The notes beneath the pieces were generated by a model. The model did not search any database. It was not told the origin of the DNA and worked only from the letters and a program-made list of their open reading frames with translations. Source: Psoroptes ovis (lineage: Eukaryota > Arthropoda > Arachnida > Sarcoptiformes > Psoroptidae). From it: 64,000 nucleotides of DNA. The position numbers and the translations under genes are program-made. How positions within the stretch are numbered: position 1 is the first letter of the stretch; each line of letters opens with the position of its first letter. The stretch spans positions 310,001 through 374,000 of the forward strand of contig PQWQ01000025.1 of NCBI GenBank assembly GCA_002943765.1, read 5' to 3'. Below, piece by piece: positions 10,476 to 24,000 of this stretch.

Positions 10476-12082
10476 ATGACCGAACAACACCAACCTCAGC
10501 CACCAAATACGTTGAACGATATTAAAATTGAATTACCACCACCACCCCCAGCGGGGTCATCATCAACAAGATCATCGATTATTGAAATTGATCATATATC
10601 GATACCATCGGAATATTTTCTATCGACACCATCACCATCGTCTTCATCATCGACATTGAACAATTTAAGCCGTATTATTGATAATTATTACAACCACAGT
10701 AGTAATGGTGATCGTAGACCGAATCACACGGCCACCAGCGCCACCAACGGCCCGATTGATTCGAACGCTGATGATCAAATAATCACCGTTAATGATTCGA
10801 TTAACGATGATACATCGAACCATGAAAGGTTTGTAGATGATGATGAGGATCAGCTGTTATTTGACCCTCGATTAACCTTTTAACCTCATCCAATTTCTTC
10901 CTTAGCCGCCAATGCTGGGTATGTTTGGCGTCTGAAGACGATGATGATGATGACGAAGACCCCAACGACGATACCGACAGTGGTAAGGGCAGCAAGGACC
11001 GTGATAGGAAGAAGGCCAACGAATGGATACATCCATGTCGGTGTAACGGGACAGGTGAGTCGGTCCATCGATTGATTAGTTCGAATTTCGAATTCTTACC
11101 ATAATTCAAAACATTCGATTTGATTCATTCACAGCCAAATGGGTACATCAACAATGCCTGCAGCAATGGATTGATGAAAAGCAGAAATACAATACATCGC
11201 TGAATGTAGCTTGTACCCAATGTAATACTGAATATTTGATCGTATTCCCACAGAATGGTAAACTATTCTATACGATTGAATTGTGTGATCGAATACTGTA
11301 CTCAGGTATTGACCCTTTGATTGATTTAATTCGATTTCACCGAAATAATTCTTCAATATTCGAAATACAGCATCACCATTGGCCGCCATCACCTGTATCG
11401 TTGGTTCAATATATTGGAGTGCCTTTTGTTATGGTGCATTTACCATTATGCAAGTGCTGGGTATGTCTTGGGCTGAAATTTGACTGAATTTTTAAAATTT
11501 CGAATCATTTTCTTAATTCACAGGCAAAGAAAACGGCAAAATTGTCATCGAACAATCAGACCCTTTGGTACTGCTCGTTGGGTTACCATCAATACCAATA
11601 GCCTTAGTGCTATCCAAACTGATACGTTGGGAAGATCAAATCTTGAAGCTTTGGATACAGAATAAATGTCGGCTACCGCTGCTCGGATATCTGATGGGTA
11701 AACCGGCTGAAAAATCACGTGAATATGCTGAACATACGATATTCGCAAGGGATTCAATGTCAGATCCGATAACGATATGTCGGAATTTTTGCGGGGCGCT
11801 GATACTGCCGACGGCTGCCACATTTTTCGGTGGACTATTTTTCGATAATATCAAATCAAATTTTGGCCGTGCAATTTTGGTGAGTATTTTTTTTCGTTCG
11901 AAAATCGAATCATTTGGTCACTAATTCTTCTTCAATTAACCCTTTAACCCCATGAAAACAAACAGGGTGGCTTAACCTTCGTCTTGGCCAAAGGTTTCAT
12001 CAAAATTCTGCTGCGTCAAAATCAATACATCAGGCAAACACATCGGAAAATATTGAATTTTGATAACAAAAATGAAACATGA
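10476..12082 (+). CDS. MARCH5: E3 ubiquitin-protein ligase MARCH5 (MARCHF5)
   Basis: The family ubiquitinates outer-mitochondrial-membrane proteins that control fission, fusion and quality control. Six exons (10476-10828, 10906-11054, 11135-11305, 11371-11460, 11524-11879, 11966-12082) join to 411 aa. Residues 1-117 are a Ser/Pro/Asp-rich extension absent from vertebrate MARCH5 (about 278 aa). A RING-CH finger follows: CWVC, then CRCNGTAKWVHQQC and CTQCNTEYLIVFP. The finger is split by an acidic-basic insertion (SEDDDDDDEDPNDD). After it come hydrophobic segments typical of the four-pass membrane region, with SIYWSAFCYGAFTIMQVLG, DPLVLLVGLPSIP, LIRWEDQILKLW and CGALILPTAATFFGG. The C-terminus is RQNQYIRQTHRKILNF. 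Match to MARCH5 is strong in the RING, membrane segments and tail. It converges on the IDE gene. Confidence 0.95.
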
Positions 12083-12116
12083 TTCGATTCGTTCGATTGT
12101 CGATCATTTTGGAGTA

Positions 12117-12129
12117 AATAAACAATAAA
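12117..12129 (+). terminator. Poly(A) signals of MARCH5
   Basis: Two AATAAA hexamers at 12117-12122 and 12124-12129 lie about 35-45 nt after the MARCH5 stop codon. Confidence 0.6.
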
Positions 12130-12319
12130 CAATAATCAGCTGATTGTTTCGAATATTTTTTGCTACAAAAAAAAAAAAAAAATTTCAGAAAAGAATCAAT
12201 ATAAAACGATAATATCGATATTAATAATAACATATTTAGATACATCAGTTTGTAGCGCAATCATCATCATCATTTCAAATATTTTTGTTATTTTTTGCTG
12301 TTGTATAAAATAATAAAAT

Positions 12320-12397
12320 TTAGGTTGTCCGAAAAGTTCTGACTGATTTTCATGAATAAATCTACTTGATCGAGCCGAATGAACTTTTCGGACAACC
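12320..12397 (-). mobile_element. MITE copy between MARCH5 and IDE
   Basis: Lies in the convergent 3' region. The right end is GGACAACCACA, which lacks the terminal TAA. Confidence 0.85.
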
Positions 12398-12486
12398 ACA
12401 TAAATAGAAATAATTCATTAAGAAATCTCAGTCATATTTGGCTCGTTTCAAATCGTTCGATTTTCGAATTACTCCTCTTCAATCAA

Positions 12487-15400
12487 TCAATCAATGACTA
12501 TTTTGGGCTTAGGCAACGGATATAGCGGCTTGTATTTGGTGAATTGTTCAACATTTTTAATCAGAATCGATTCCTGATGGTTGGTGGGTGGATGGGTGAA
12601 TGAAATTCAAAGGTTTTTAAAGAATTATTCAAAGGTTTTAAGAGGTTAAATCAATCGATGGACAAACTCACCTTGCGAGGCGGCGCTGGTAGCAGCTCCG
12701 AATCATTTGCGATCGTCGGCAGCGTTTCATTTTCTTCTGGATTCGATTTAATGATTTTGACCATCAATTTACGACGTTCAGGTGAATTTATTGAAAAGTG
12801 TTTCTGTGTATTTTGAATTATAAAATTGGAGAAAACAGGTGAAAATTGAGTGGAATTCAAATGGAAAAATTAGGTTGTCCGGAAAGTTCTGGACAATTTT
12901 CATTAAGCAACTCTATACTATTAAGCCGAAAGAACTTTTCGGACAACCACCTAATAATATAAAACTACATACCACATAGAATTCGGCCAATTCTTGGCGG
13001 CCAACACCTTGGACCAATTTGGCATATTTTTCATTTTTATTAAAATTATATTGTTCTTTCGATATTTCATTCCAAAGTTCGCTTGAATAATCATTAAGAC
13101 GCTTTTTTTTCTTCAGCAATCGGGTAATCAGCGATTGTTTTTCAGCCTGGAATTCATCTTCATTCATTTCACTGAGATGTTTCTGCGGGACCCAAAGGGT
13201 TAAAATGGGTAAAATGGACAAAATGAGCCAAATTAACCAATCAAAACAAACCAAAACAAACTCACCTCAGCCCAAAGCACGAACGCTTCGATACGATCTT
13301 CAAGATAATCAACATTATAGTCGGATTGTACGACAAAATTGAGGCCATAGACACCGCTAAATTCGCGTAGTTTCGTATAAACAACATAACCGAGCTGTTC
13401 TTTGGTACGTAAATAATCGAAATATGGCTCGTTAAGGATTTGTACGAGCAGTAGCAATTTGATAATATCATCGATATTATCGAACGATACTTGATAATAA
13501 ATATTAATGGCTTTAGGCTTTTGGATATCGTTAACGATTTCATATGAATATGAACAACCATTTTCCAATTGGATTTCTCTCGGTATCGATTGATGATATT
13601 TATACAATGGTATCGATGTATTTGATTTGATTAACAGCTGATCCAAGTAATCAATAATTTCCAGTACTTGTGTACGAGCAATATTACCATGAAACAATGT
13701 TTCATAGGAAAAATTTGTAAAAAATATTTTCATTAAATTTTCAATTGAATCCAGTTTGAGGCTGTCCAATGCTTCGATTAGATGATCATATGACCAAAAC
13801 AGTTCACTGGTCAATGATTTAAGGTAGTAACTTGTAAGGTAATACAACGGATGAGTCTTGTAATTCCGTAGGTTTCGTGAATATTTTTCTTTAAATATCT
13901 CAAAACGTTGTCGGCATGGTCTGAATGATAGTAATTTTTCGAAAATTTGACGTAAGAACAGCAACATTTTATGATTATAACCGAAAAATTCCATATCAAA
14001 ACCGCAAATAGTGCTGCGTATGTTGAACGATAAGCCAGCCAATTCGGCATCGTAAAGGAATTCATTTAGTTCATCTTTGAATAGCAGCGTAAATAGGGAG
14101 TTTATGTTGACATTATATGGATTAGTATATACAATCGGATTAATAAATTTAAATGCGATGAATACTTTTGGTTTGCGGTAAATTTCATCTTTCAAATGCC
14201 ATACGCGATAATATTCAGTAGATTTCACCAGTTTTGGCTCATTATTCTTCGTATTGGTCACATTATTGTGACCATTACCGATACTTTTACATTCAATCAA
14301 ATTCGGTTCTTGTTCTTGTTCAGGTGGCAAAATATCGAAATCGGTCGGTATAAATTCATTTGGTTTTGGATGTCGAAGGTTTTCATTCGAGCCAGGGTTT
14401 CGGAGCTTCTCGATAAGACCTGGATCCATATCAATAATCTTATATCTGGTTCCATAATATTTTTCTTCAACAAAACCATCAGAATCAGCTGATTTGTCCA
14501 GTGAATTATTCGAAATAATAATGACCAGGTTCTCGGGGACCAGAAAATTCAAATGTTCTACAATCAGCTCAGGATCATATTGATCAATCAGGTAATTGGC
14601 ACTGAGCGTATCGACGATTGGATAATAATGCATTTCACTCGATAACTTTTGGACATAATCGATAGGGTTACATTTTTCCATAAAATTAAATTTAATATAA
14701 TTTAAACCTTTATTTTCTTCGAAAATATATTTCTCCGGTCCATTACGACGTATCATTGTAATGTATTGAAATATCAGCACCAATACATCATCGATACGTT
14801 CGAGACCTTGTTCAGTAAGGTCAAGGCTTATGTGGAAAAATCCGAAACCATCTTGACAATCATAGTAACTGAACAGTGAAGACGATAGGCTTTGCCGCTT
14901 AAGTTCGGCCAGCAGGCTTCCATTACTTTCATGGCCAATCAAATGTGACAGGTACATTCCAGGTGATGATTTGTAATGGCGTATTTCATCTGGATATTTG
15001 AATACCAGTTCTATAGTCCGCTTCTCCTTCACAGGGATTACGAGAACTTTTTTCATCAAATTATTCGAGCCATTAGAATCATCTGGATCATATGGATGCT
15101 GCGGCCAACGAGGTGCCTGAATGTTTTTATTCGGTATCCTTGTGAATAGTTCAACGATCATAGCGGTCAATTCATCCAATGATTCTTTACCATAAACACA
15201 AAGGGACATCAGATTGGCTGAATAATAATTTTCATAAAATTTAAACAGCTGATCACGAATATCGATACCTAACTCGGTTGGCCGATGTTTCAAGGTTTCA
15301 TAATTGCCAATATTAAATTTGAAATAATCATGTCGAGGCGACCCTAGAAGCTTACGGATTTGCAACAGCCGCCAGCTATCATTTTTAATGTTTTTTTCAA

Positions 15401-16128
15401 ATTCACTGTTCACAGCTTCGAGTTCACGATTTACCGATGATTCGAGCATCAGCGGTTCGATGAAAAACTGTGCAAATCGATCCAATGCATCGGCCAGGTG
15501 TGGAGGTGAAATGTCAAAAAAGAAATTCGTTATCGTATCACTGGTGTATGCGTTCGAATTGCCACCATGTTGCGACAGATATTTGTTGTATTCATTTTCA
15601 TTCGGGTACTTTAAGACAAATGGAACCAGAATTAATCACAAAATCGAATCAAGTCAAAGGTCAAATCTTACCTTCTTGGTACCCATAAACAACATGTGTT
15701 CAAGGAAATGTGCCAATCCTTGCAGTTGCCATGGATCAGACATTGAACCTATGTGTACACTTAATGCTGCTGCCGATATATCAGTTTCTGGATCCGATAT
15801 GAGCAGTACTTTCAGCTGATTCGAAAGCTTTAACCCTAAATATTGCCGTTTATCTTCACTTGGTTTGACAATGCTGTCATATCGTTCCAATATTGATGAG
15901 TGGTTCTTGTTTATTGAAGCAGCTGCTGCGGCTGCCGATTCGGTAGCTACCATGGTCAGGTTCTGTCTGAGAAGGAGGAAAAATTCGATTGAAAAATGAT
16001 TCGAAATTCGAACGCTTAAATTACCTAAATAAACACGTTGATGATAATCTAAATGTATTCGTCACTAATATGGATGATGCTGCTGCAGCTAATAAATAAT
16101 AATGTTTACGTAAATGATTTATTATCAT
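12487..16128 (-). CDS. IDE: Insulin-degrading enzyme (insulysin, M16A metalloprotease)
   Basis: This zinc metalloprotease cleaves short amyloid-prone peptides such as insulin inside a closed chamber. Six exons (16025-16128, 15672-15966, 13266-15608, 12973-13182, 12672-12803, 12487-12573) join to 1056 aa, close to human IDE (1019). The start is chosen at 16128. It gives MIINHLRKHYYLLAAAASS, a basic and hydrophobic N-terminus that could direct mitochondrial import, as in longer IDE isoforms. The inverted zinc motif HFLEH is at about residues 121-125, and the downstream glutamate ligand is in NRELEAVNSEFEKN. The block DRFAQFFIEPLM and the second-half block EQLGYVVYTKLREFSGVYGL (substrate-handling C domain) are family hallmarks. 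Only one central exon is large (2343 nt). A MITE lies in the intron at 12804-12972. The gene is divergent from OPLAH. Confidence 0.96.
12870..12956 (-). mobile_element. MITE copy, IDE intron
   Basis: In the 169-nt intron 12804-12972. The right end carries an inserted CAC (GACAACCACCTAAT). Confidence 0.9.
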
Positions 16129-17092
16129 TTGTTGTTGTTGTCGTGGTTCATTTATTCATTATTTCCACGCCAAACTAAATGTCTAAATGTGATATATATA
16201 ATAACAAATAATGTTAATTGAATTATAATTGAAAATTTCTGCCATCAAAATGCTTTTTTTAAGCCACAAAATAAAAAATTAATTCATTTGTTTACATTGT
16301 AAAAATAGCCGATCGAATGCTTTTTTTTTCGAGCACCAATCCTGTCGAAATAGCTCACAACTTTGCTGCCATCCAGTGCCGCCAGTTCCTAGTGGTAATT
16401 TAACAGCCGCCGTTTGAAAAATTTTTGTTTGAAACATGAAGTATAGTACGCCGCCGGCGTTTCTATTTACAAAAATTGCTAGCAGCAAATAAACGTACCA
16501 CTACGCCTGATTAGAACAGACAACAAAACGGGTTTTTTGCTCATTGCACATCATCGGTACCGGTTTTGTGTGAGAACAGAAATCTCCGTTATTTTTGAGC
16601 ATTTAAATGTATGTGTTAAAGAGACACAAAGAGGGAGAGTGAAAAAAAAAGAGGAGGAGGAAGCATGTAAATTTTTTTTCAATGAGAGGATGAGTAACAA
16701 AAATGGGCGGAGCTTATTTAAAAGAACAGAACTTTTTTTTCTGCTATTTTTGAAAATTGCCAGAAAAATTTCTTTACCGGTTTTTTTGAATGAAAAATTC
16801 GATTTACGGGAAAATTTCTTCAAATTGATTCGATTTGATTTAATTAATCAAAATAACTGAATTTATTCAATGAAAATATACGCAAATAAACATCGATATT
16901 ATCATCGAAATGATTAGATAACTGTTCGATTATCAACCGAAATTTGCTCAAAATTCGAAAATTTAAAGATTTTCAGTAAAAACAAGTGTTTTAAAGTGTA
17001 AACAAGTCAATATTCACAACTTATTTGTCAAATTTTCAATTAATAAGTCACTTTATTGTCCTTATTGACCCTCGGGTACCTCATCCGTGAAA
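16129..17092. promoter_or_regulatory. Shared upstream region of IDE and OPLAH
   Basis: The 964 bp between the two divergent start codons must hold both promoters. Seen in it are a CG-rich palindrome (ACGCCGCCGGCGT near 16448) and one copy of the GACGTA/TACGTC-type palindrome at 16492-16507. Open frames here are low-complexity and not credible genes. Confidence 0.55.
16492..16507 (+). repeat. ACGTA...TACG palindromic motif, copy 1
   Basis: AACGTACCACTACGCC matches the 16-nt motif also found at 23170, 23214, 39602 and 39661, with one changed base in the right half. Confidence 0.5.
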
Positions 17093-20000
17093 ATGTTTCG
17101 CATCGCAATCGATCGTGGTGGTACATTTACCGATGTCTTCGCTATCGGTCCGAACAATCAGGTCACAACGATGAAATTACTTAGCCAAAATCCAAGCGAA
17201 TACGCTGATGCACCATTCGAAGCAATCCGAAGGATTTTATCGTCCAATCAACCAGATAAACCGATAAATTTCCACGAACTCGGGTCAATACGTATGGGCA
17301 CCACGGTAGCGACCAATGCATTGCTCGAACATAAAGGTGAAAGGGTTGCCGTGGTGCTAACCAAGGGTTTTCGTGACATATTTCAAATTGGTTATCAAAA
17401 TCGTGAAAATATTTTCGAACTTAATCTGGTGGAACCATTTCTACTCTATGAACAAGTGGTCGAAATAGATGAACGAATCATTTTGTACGATGACCAATGT
17501 CGAATAAGTGGCGACATTGAATTTATTCAATCATCGATTACTGGTGAACGAATTGGCGTCCTTAGGCCATTGCAAGAACAACAAGTCCATGATCAGCTGA
17601 TGGCAGTTTACGATGCTGGCATCCGGAGTTTAGCCGTAGCATTTGTTCATTCATATATTGCTCCGGAACATGAACTGATGGTCGAACGTATAGCCCGGCG
17701 AATCGGTTTCAAACATGTCACATTATCGCATCGTATAATGAAAATGATCCGTTACGTTCCACGTGGTATGACATCGATAATCGATGCATATCTAACACCA
17801 TCGATTCAATCATATATCGATAGTTTCGTAGCGAATTTTGATGGTGAATTTGACCGGCAAAAATTGCTGTTCATGCAATCTGATGGTGGGCTGACTACAG
17901 TTTCAAATTTTAGTGGTTGTCGTTCGATTCTAAGTGGTCCTGCAGGTGGCGTTGTTGGTTATGCGCTGACCACCGTTAATGATATTGGTTCGGATAAACC
18001 GATTATCGGTTTCGATATGGGTGGCACTTCGACCGATGTAAGCCGTTATGATGGAAAGCTGGAACATAAATTCGAATCGAAAATTGCCGATGTCATCATT
18101 CAATATCCCCAGTTGGACATACATACAGTGGCCGCTGGCGGTGGTAGTCGGCTTTATTTCCGTAATGGTTTATTTGTCGTAGGACCAGAAAGTGCTGGAT
18201 CATTTCCGGGGCCTATTTGTTATCGTAACAATGGTTATTTGGCCGTTACGGATGCTAATCTTTGCCTTGGCCGTTTGATACCGGAATATTTCCCAAAAAT
18301 CTTCGGACCCGATCGAAATCAACCATTAGATCGTGATGCAGTTGTGGCGGCTTTTGAAAGCTTATCCGCAGATGTTAATGAATTTTGTCGTCAAAATAAT
18401 CGTCCAGAAATGACAGTGGAAGAAATTGCCCTCGGCTTTATTATGGTCGCCAATGAAACAATGTGTCGACCAATACGTAACATAACACAAGGTAAAGGTT
18501 ATGATGTTAAAAATCATGTTCTCACATGTTTTGGTGGCGCTGGTGGTCAACATGCATGTGCTATTGCACGTTCACTTGGTATCGGGCAAATATTCATACA
18601 TAAATATTCAGGTTAGTCACATATTTTTTTACTGCTAAAACCACTCATTTAAAGGTTTTACCCTCTTAAAATACAGGTATACTGTCTGCTTATGGTATTG
18701 CATTGGCCGATATTGTCCATGAAGAAACGGTTCCATGTTCAATGACGTATGAAGCATCGAATTTGGCCAAAATCAATTCAATAATCCAAGAATTATCTGT
18801 GAAATGTAAGGAGAAATTAATGGAAAAACATTTTGACGAAGCTCATATTCGATATGATGTTTACCTAAATCTCCGGTATGATCGTACGGATTTTGCTTTG
18901 ATGGTCACTTGTAGCGGTGGTAACCCTGCCAATGACAATGGCCTTATACTGTGCAATGAGCAAAATTATCGGCAAAAATTCCTTGAACAATATGACCGTG
19001 AATTCGGATTCATATTGGCTGATGATCGTTCGATACTGATTGATGATATTCGAATTCGATCGACTGGTTTTATTGATGAAACATTTTTACCTTATGATAG
19101 TGGTCAAGGGCCAAAGGTCACTGCTGAATTGCCCCAGCCAATTCATGTGGCCAAATGTTATTTCGAACACACCGGGTACCAGCAGACGCCTTGTTATAAT
19201 TTTGATGATTTAAACCCTGGTAATCGAATTGTTGGACCGGCTATTTTGATCGAATCAAATAGTACGATATTGATTGAACCAATGTGTGTTGCAATAGTCA
19301 CCAAGCAGAAGAATATACTGATCGAAGTTAATAAAGATAATGGGTCATCATCAATAAATGGTGGATCGACTATATCGACAAAGCTAGACCCCATATATTT
19401 AAGTCTATTTTCACATATATTCATGGGTATCGCTGAACAAATGGGTTCGGCATTGAAACATACGGCTATATCGACAAACATAAAAGAGCGGTTAGATTTT
19501 TCATGTGCCATATTCAGTGCGAATGGTCATCTGGTATCGAATGCACCCCATATACCGGTTCATTTAGGATCTATGGGCAAAGTGGTCGAATATCTTTATG
19601 CAAATTCAATGGCCAATATGCGTGCTGGTGATGTTTACCTAACCAATCACCCGAGTGAAGGTGGTACACATTTACCCGATTTAACTGTGATAACACCGAT
19701 ATATTATCGTGATAGCGACAAACCAATATTCTTCTTGGCAAGTCGTGGACATCATGCTGATATTGGTGGCCTAACACCAGGTTCAATGCCATCATCGTCG
19801 ACCACGCTGATGGAAGAAGGTGCCCAATTCAAATCATTTAAACTGGTTGAAAATAATGTATTTCAAGAGGATAACCTCATTGAATTATTAATGAAACCTG
19901 GTGAATATCCGGGTTGCAGTGGTACCAGGGCCTTGAATGATAATATTAGTGACCTCAAGGCACAAATAGCGGCCAACAATAAAGGACTGAAATTGATGCA

Positions 20001-21007
20001 AGAATTATTCGAAACCTATGGTTTGGATGTAGTGTTGGCATATATGGACCACATACAACAAAATGCCGAACTGGAAGTACGTGATTTAATGCGTAAAATA
20101 TCGAAAGAGTTACGTACGACTGTACTCGATGCTATCGATTATATGGATGATGGATCGCGGATTCAGCTGCAAATTCGTATCGATCCAATGACTGGTCAAA
20201 GTGTATTTGATTTTACTGGGACCAGTGAACAGGTACATGGGAATTGGAATGCACCCGAATCCATCACATATTCGGCTGTGATTTATTGTTTACGTTGTAT
20301 GATTGGCCATGATATCCCACTGAATCAAGGATTATTGTCAGCGGTCCGAATTGTTTTACCGCCAAATTCACTGATATCACCGAGTTTAGATTCGGCTGTT
20401 GTCGGTGGAAATGTGTTGACATCACAGCGTATCACCGATGTCGTATTCAAAGCATTCGGTACATGTGCAGCATCACAAGGTTGTATGAATAACACTACGT
20501 TTGGTGATGAACGAATTTCTTATTATGAAACGGTTGCCGGTGGTGCTGGTAAGTTTTTTCTTGTTCGAAAGGTTATAACCTTGTTCTTACGAATTTTTTG
20601 CAACAGGTGCAACAGCCATGGGCCCAGGTCGAAGCGGTGTACATACACATATGACCAATACACGTATGACTGATGTGGAAATACTCGAAAAACGTTATCC
20701 AATCATTTTGCGTACATTCACAATAAATCGCGGTACAGGTGGTGAAGGTGCAAATCGTGGTGGTGATGGTGTGTTACGAGAGCTATTATTTCGTAAAGCC
20801 CTAACACTGTCAGTGTTGACTGAACGTCGTGTATTTAGTCCTTATGGGGTTAAAGGTGGCCGCGACGGGAAACGTGGACGTAATTTGTTGATCCGAAACA
20901 ATGGAATCAAAGTGAATCTAGGTGCAAAAAATACTGTCCAAATGATGCCGGGTGATGTGTTTCGGTTGGAGACACCTGGTGGTGGTGGTTATGGATCCAT
21001 TAATTGA
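17093..21007 (+). CDS. OPLAH: 5-oxoprolinase (ATP-hydrolysing)
   Basis: The enzyme opens 5-oxo-L-proline to L-glutamate using ATP, a step of the gamma-glutamyl (glutathione) cycle in the cytosol. Three exons (17093-18611, 18677-20548, 20607-21007) join to 1263 aa, close to human OPLAH (1288). The N-terminal hydantoinase-A half starts FRIAIDRGGTFTDVFAIG and carries the phosphate-binding FDMGGTSTDVSRYDG. The C-terminal hydantoinase-B half contains SNAPHIPVHLGSMGKVVEYL, VYLTNHPSEGGTHLPDLTVI and GGGGYGSIN at the end. The ATG at 17093 is chosen because it begins the conserved block, and the GTG two codons earlier is not a usable start. Both introns are short (65 and 58 nt). Its stop codon is 5 bp from the PDE stop codon on the other strand. 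Confidence 0.97.
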
Positions 21008-21012
21008 TTCAA

Positions 21013-24000
21013 TTATTCAGAATCGCACAATTCTTGCCATCTCATACGATTCGCAAGGCAACCATCGTACAGTGGTTTTAAATCGGGCCAAAATTCATAT
21101 AAAATCTGTTGATTTAAAATTGTAAAAACTTGTTAGATTTCAATAGTCTTCATTAATTTAGGTTGTCCGAAAAGTTCATTCGGCTTAACCAGAATAGTTG
21201 CCCATTGAAATCGGTCAGAACTTTTCGGACAACATTATATAATTGTAATTACCTTGTACAAGGGTAGACAAATATTATCGATAAACTGGACTTGTCTGTC
21301 GTATTATGGGCCATAAGAAACCAATTAGACCTTTTGAAAACAATTTTTCTAAGTACTAACCCTTTCGGCAGATTCGCTTGCTGTTTACGATCCATCATTG
21401 GCAACGGATTCATATTCATTTGTTGTTCGAGATCACCTTGTTCGTAGAATTCATTCGCTACCAAGTAGGCTATACGTTTTTGTATGGGCCATGGTTTACA
21501 AATGGCCGATAAATCGCATGCAGTCATCAACATCGAACGTAATAGCTCATTATTTTTCCATTTTTCCAAATTTTCGTCATGTTGTTGTTGCTGGTCATCA
21601 TCTTGACCATTTAATGATTGATTCAAAGGTGATGTATGCAGCAGTGAGGCAAATTTATCATTTTTCCTTGGTGTTTAAGAGGTTATAACCCTTCAGTAAG
21701 TCTTAAAAATTGAAAAAAACCGAAAATACCTGATATATTCGGCCAAATCTGACGATAGTATACATTGTTCGATGATTTTAATGATTTCATTTCGCTCATC
21801 GGCGGGAATGTTTTGCAAGATATCATTGCCCTATGAGGGTAAATAAGGTCTAAATTACCATATATCACACAATTAGATATATATTAGGTTGTCCTGAAAG
21901 TTCTGTCCGATTTTCATGAACAACTCTTTGGAATAAGCGGAATGAACTTCTCGGACAACCTAATACTCACCTTTAAATTCAATATTAACATAGTACAATT
22001 GAAATGATGATTTTCCATATAGCTTGAATGATAGATTTTAGTCAAAGGGTGACTTGTCCTAATGGGGTTTGGACCAAAATTCAAAGGTCAAAGGTCAAAA
22101 CTTTCGAATTAGCTCAAATCAACAAAATCAACCAGGTCAAACTTACTTCAACTGAAACGAATTATTCGTACCACGATGATCTAAATCATGACAAATGGAA
22201 GCGACGAGCAGCGCCAGCTGCTCGTTTTTATTCAGAATCGATTTCAGGTTACATTTCTGTGGTTCCGGGGGGACCATTAGTCAAATTTCAAAGGTCAAAA
22301 TCAAACAAACAACCGACTGACTGACCTGAATCAGTACAAACATTGTTTGCGTTACGTTCAGTGCATGGCGCCAATTGTGGTAGATAACACGGCGATAATT
22401 CTTACGGACGGTCAAAATCCATCGACATAGGACCTTGTACGGGATACGGAATTCTTCGAGGAAATTCAGTTCCAAAAATATTCGTATGAATACGGCAACC
22501 GTTTCATCATCGGTCATATGATGATCATCAAATTCAAAACTATCGATACGGTTATCAGTTGATATCAGCGGTATTTTATTGCTCTGCAACGTATGAAAAG
22601 GGTTTTAGAAAAGGTGTTGAAAAAACATACGAAATTCGAACTTTACCATAAAGGTATTGGCTTCTTCTTCGTTTGCCGATGCATGATACGAAAGGATTTC
22701 CAGCGCTATTTGTTGTTGGGCATTCAATTTCGATACATTTTCATAAAGCAAACAGCTTTGAATACCAAGGCCACAGAAAATCATCAAAATTTCCATTAAA
22801 CTTGTTTCGATTTCGGTGAATAATTTCGAACGATATTTAATCAGCTGAATAATGCCGAGTAGCACGTGTTCATTGTTGAATATCGGAATCGATAATATGG
22901 ACAAGTTCTGTGTTTGTACATTGAGATAATTTTCATGGTCTAAAATGACCCAAATTCATTGAATAAATGTCACTTACACTGTCAATCACTGGTTCCATTG
23001 AGGATAAATCTTCAGAGTTCAATGTCTAATCGTGGCAAAAATGACAAAAATTCAAAAAATTTGAAAATAAACAAAACACTAGAAAAATGCCGGCAAAAAA
23101 TATTGCAGCTGCTCATGCGCGAAGGCCGGCAATTTTTTAAAATTGCATTAAAAAAGCATGCGCAAGCGCGACGTACCACTACGTCGATTGCAATATGTTG
23201 CTGTTATGGCTGAAACGTACTGCTACGTCATTGGCAATTTTTTTCAAAGAGCATGCGCAGTGTTATACTTTTGCTTCAAAAGGGATGATTCGAATGGTCA
23301 AAGGTTCATACCTTACGATTGATTGCACATTGTTCGGCATACGACAATAATAAATCACCGTCATTATCACCACCGCTGGTGGCCGCAGCGGTGGCCGTGG
23401 AATTCAATTCGATTCTCCTTGCGGATCCATCAGGATCATTCGGGATATTCGAATCGCTCGTCTCGAAGATTATGTCAAACATATGGTCCGGGTCATTCGA
23501 ATTTTCGGTCGGCTTGGGCCCAGCAGGGCCCTCGGGCCCGTGGCCACTGGTTGACGCCAGCAAATAAATGCGGCATTTGTCAATGTCCAGCAATAATTTG
23601 ATTTTATTGATGATCATCTTTAACATTTTGTCCAGATTCGTAGTGTCTTCGAATATTACTTTGGCAATGTTCAGCAAGAGCTACATTCGAATTCAAATTG
23701 AAATTAATTCAGTTTTTAGAGTCATAATGCATTGTGACCATACCTGATAACGTTTATATTCCAACACTGACAGATGGAATAGTTGGGCATTTTGAAGCGA
23801 AAAACCGCAAAATCGAAGATATTTTCGGAAAATCTTCAAAAGGGTTAAATAAATTAAAATCATTCACGAAATTTGTTACAGGTTTTAACCCTTACCTTTT
23901 CATCATTTTCAGTAAAACATTGATCATTTGATAATTTATTGATACATTCAGCGACACCTATAACATCACCGGCTGAATTAAGGATAGGTTGACATAACTA

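Larger units (their letters stand above)
12083..12486. other. 3' intergenic region between MARCH5 and IDE
   Basis: Only 404 bp separate the two stop codons. It contains two AATAAA signals for MARCH5 and one MITE at 12320-12397. No clear AATAAA for IDE was seen on the minus strand. Confidence 0.7.

Noticed and set aside
16537..16860. 107-codon frame in the IDE/OPLAH promoter
   Set aside because: Lys/Phe/Glu-rich low-complexity translation of AT-rich DNA with an equal frame on the other strand.
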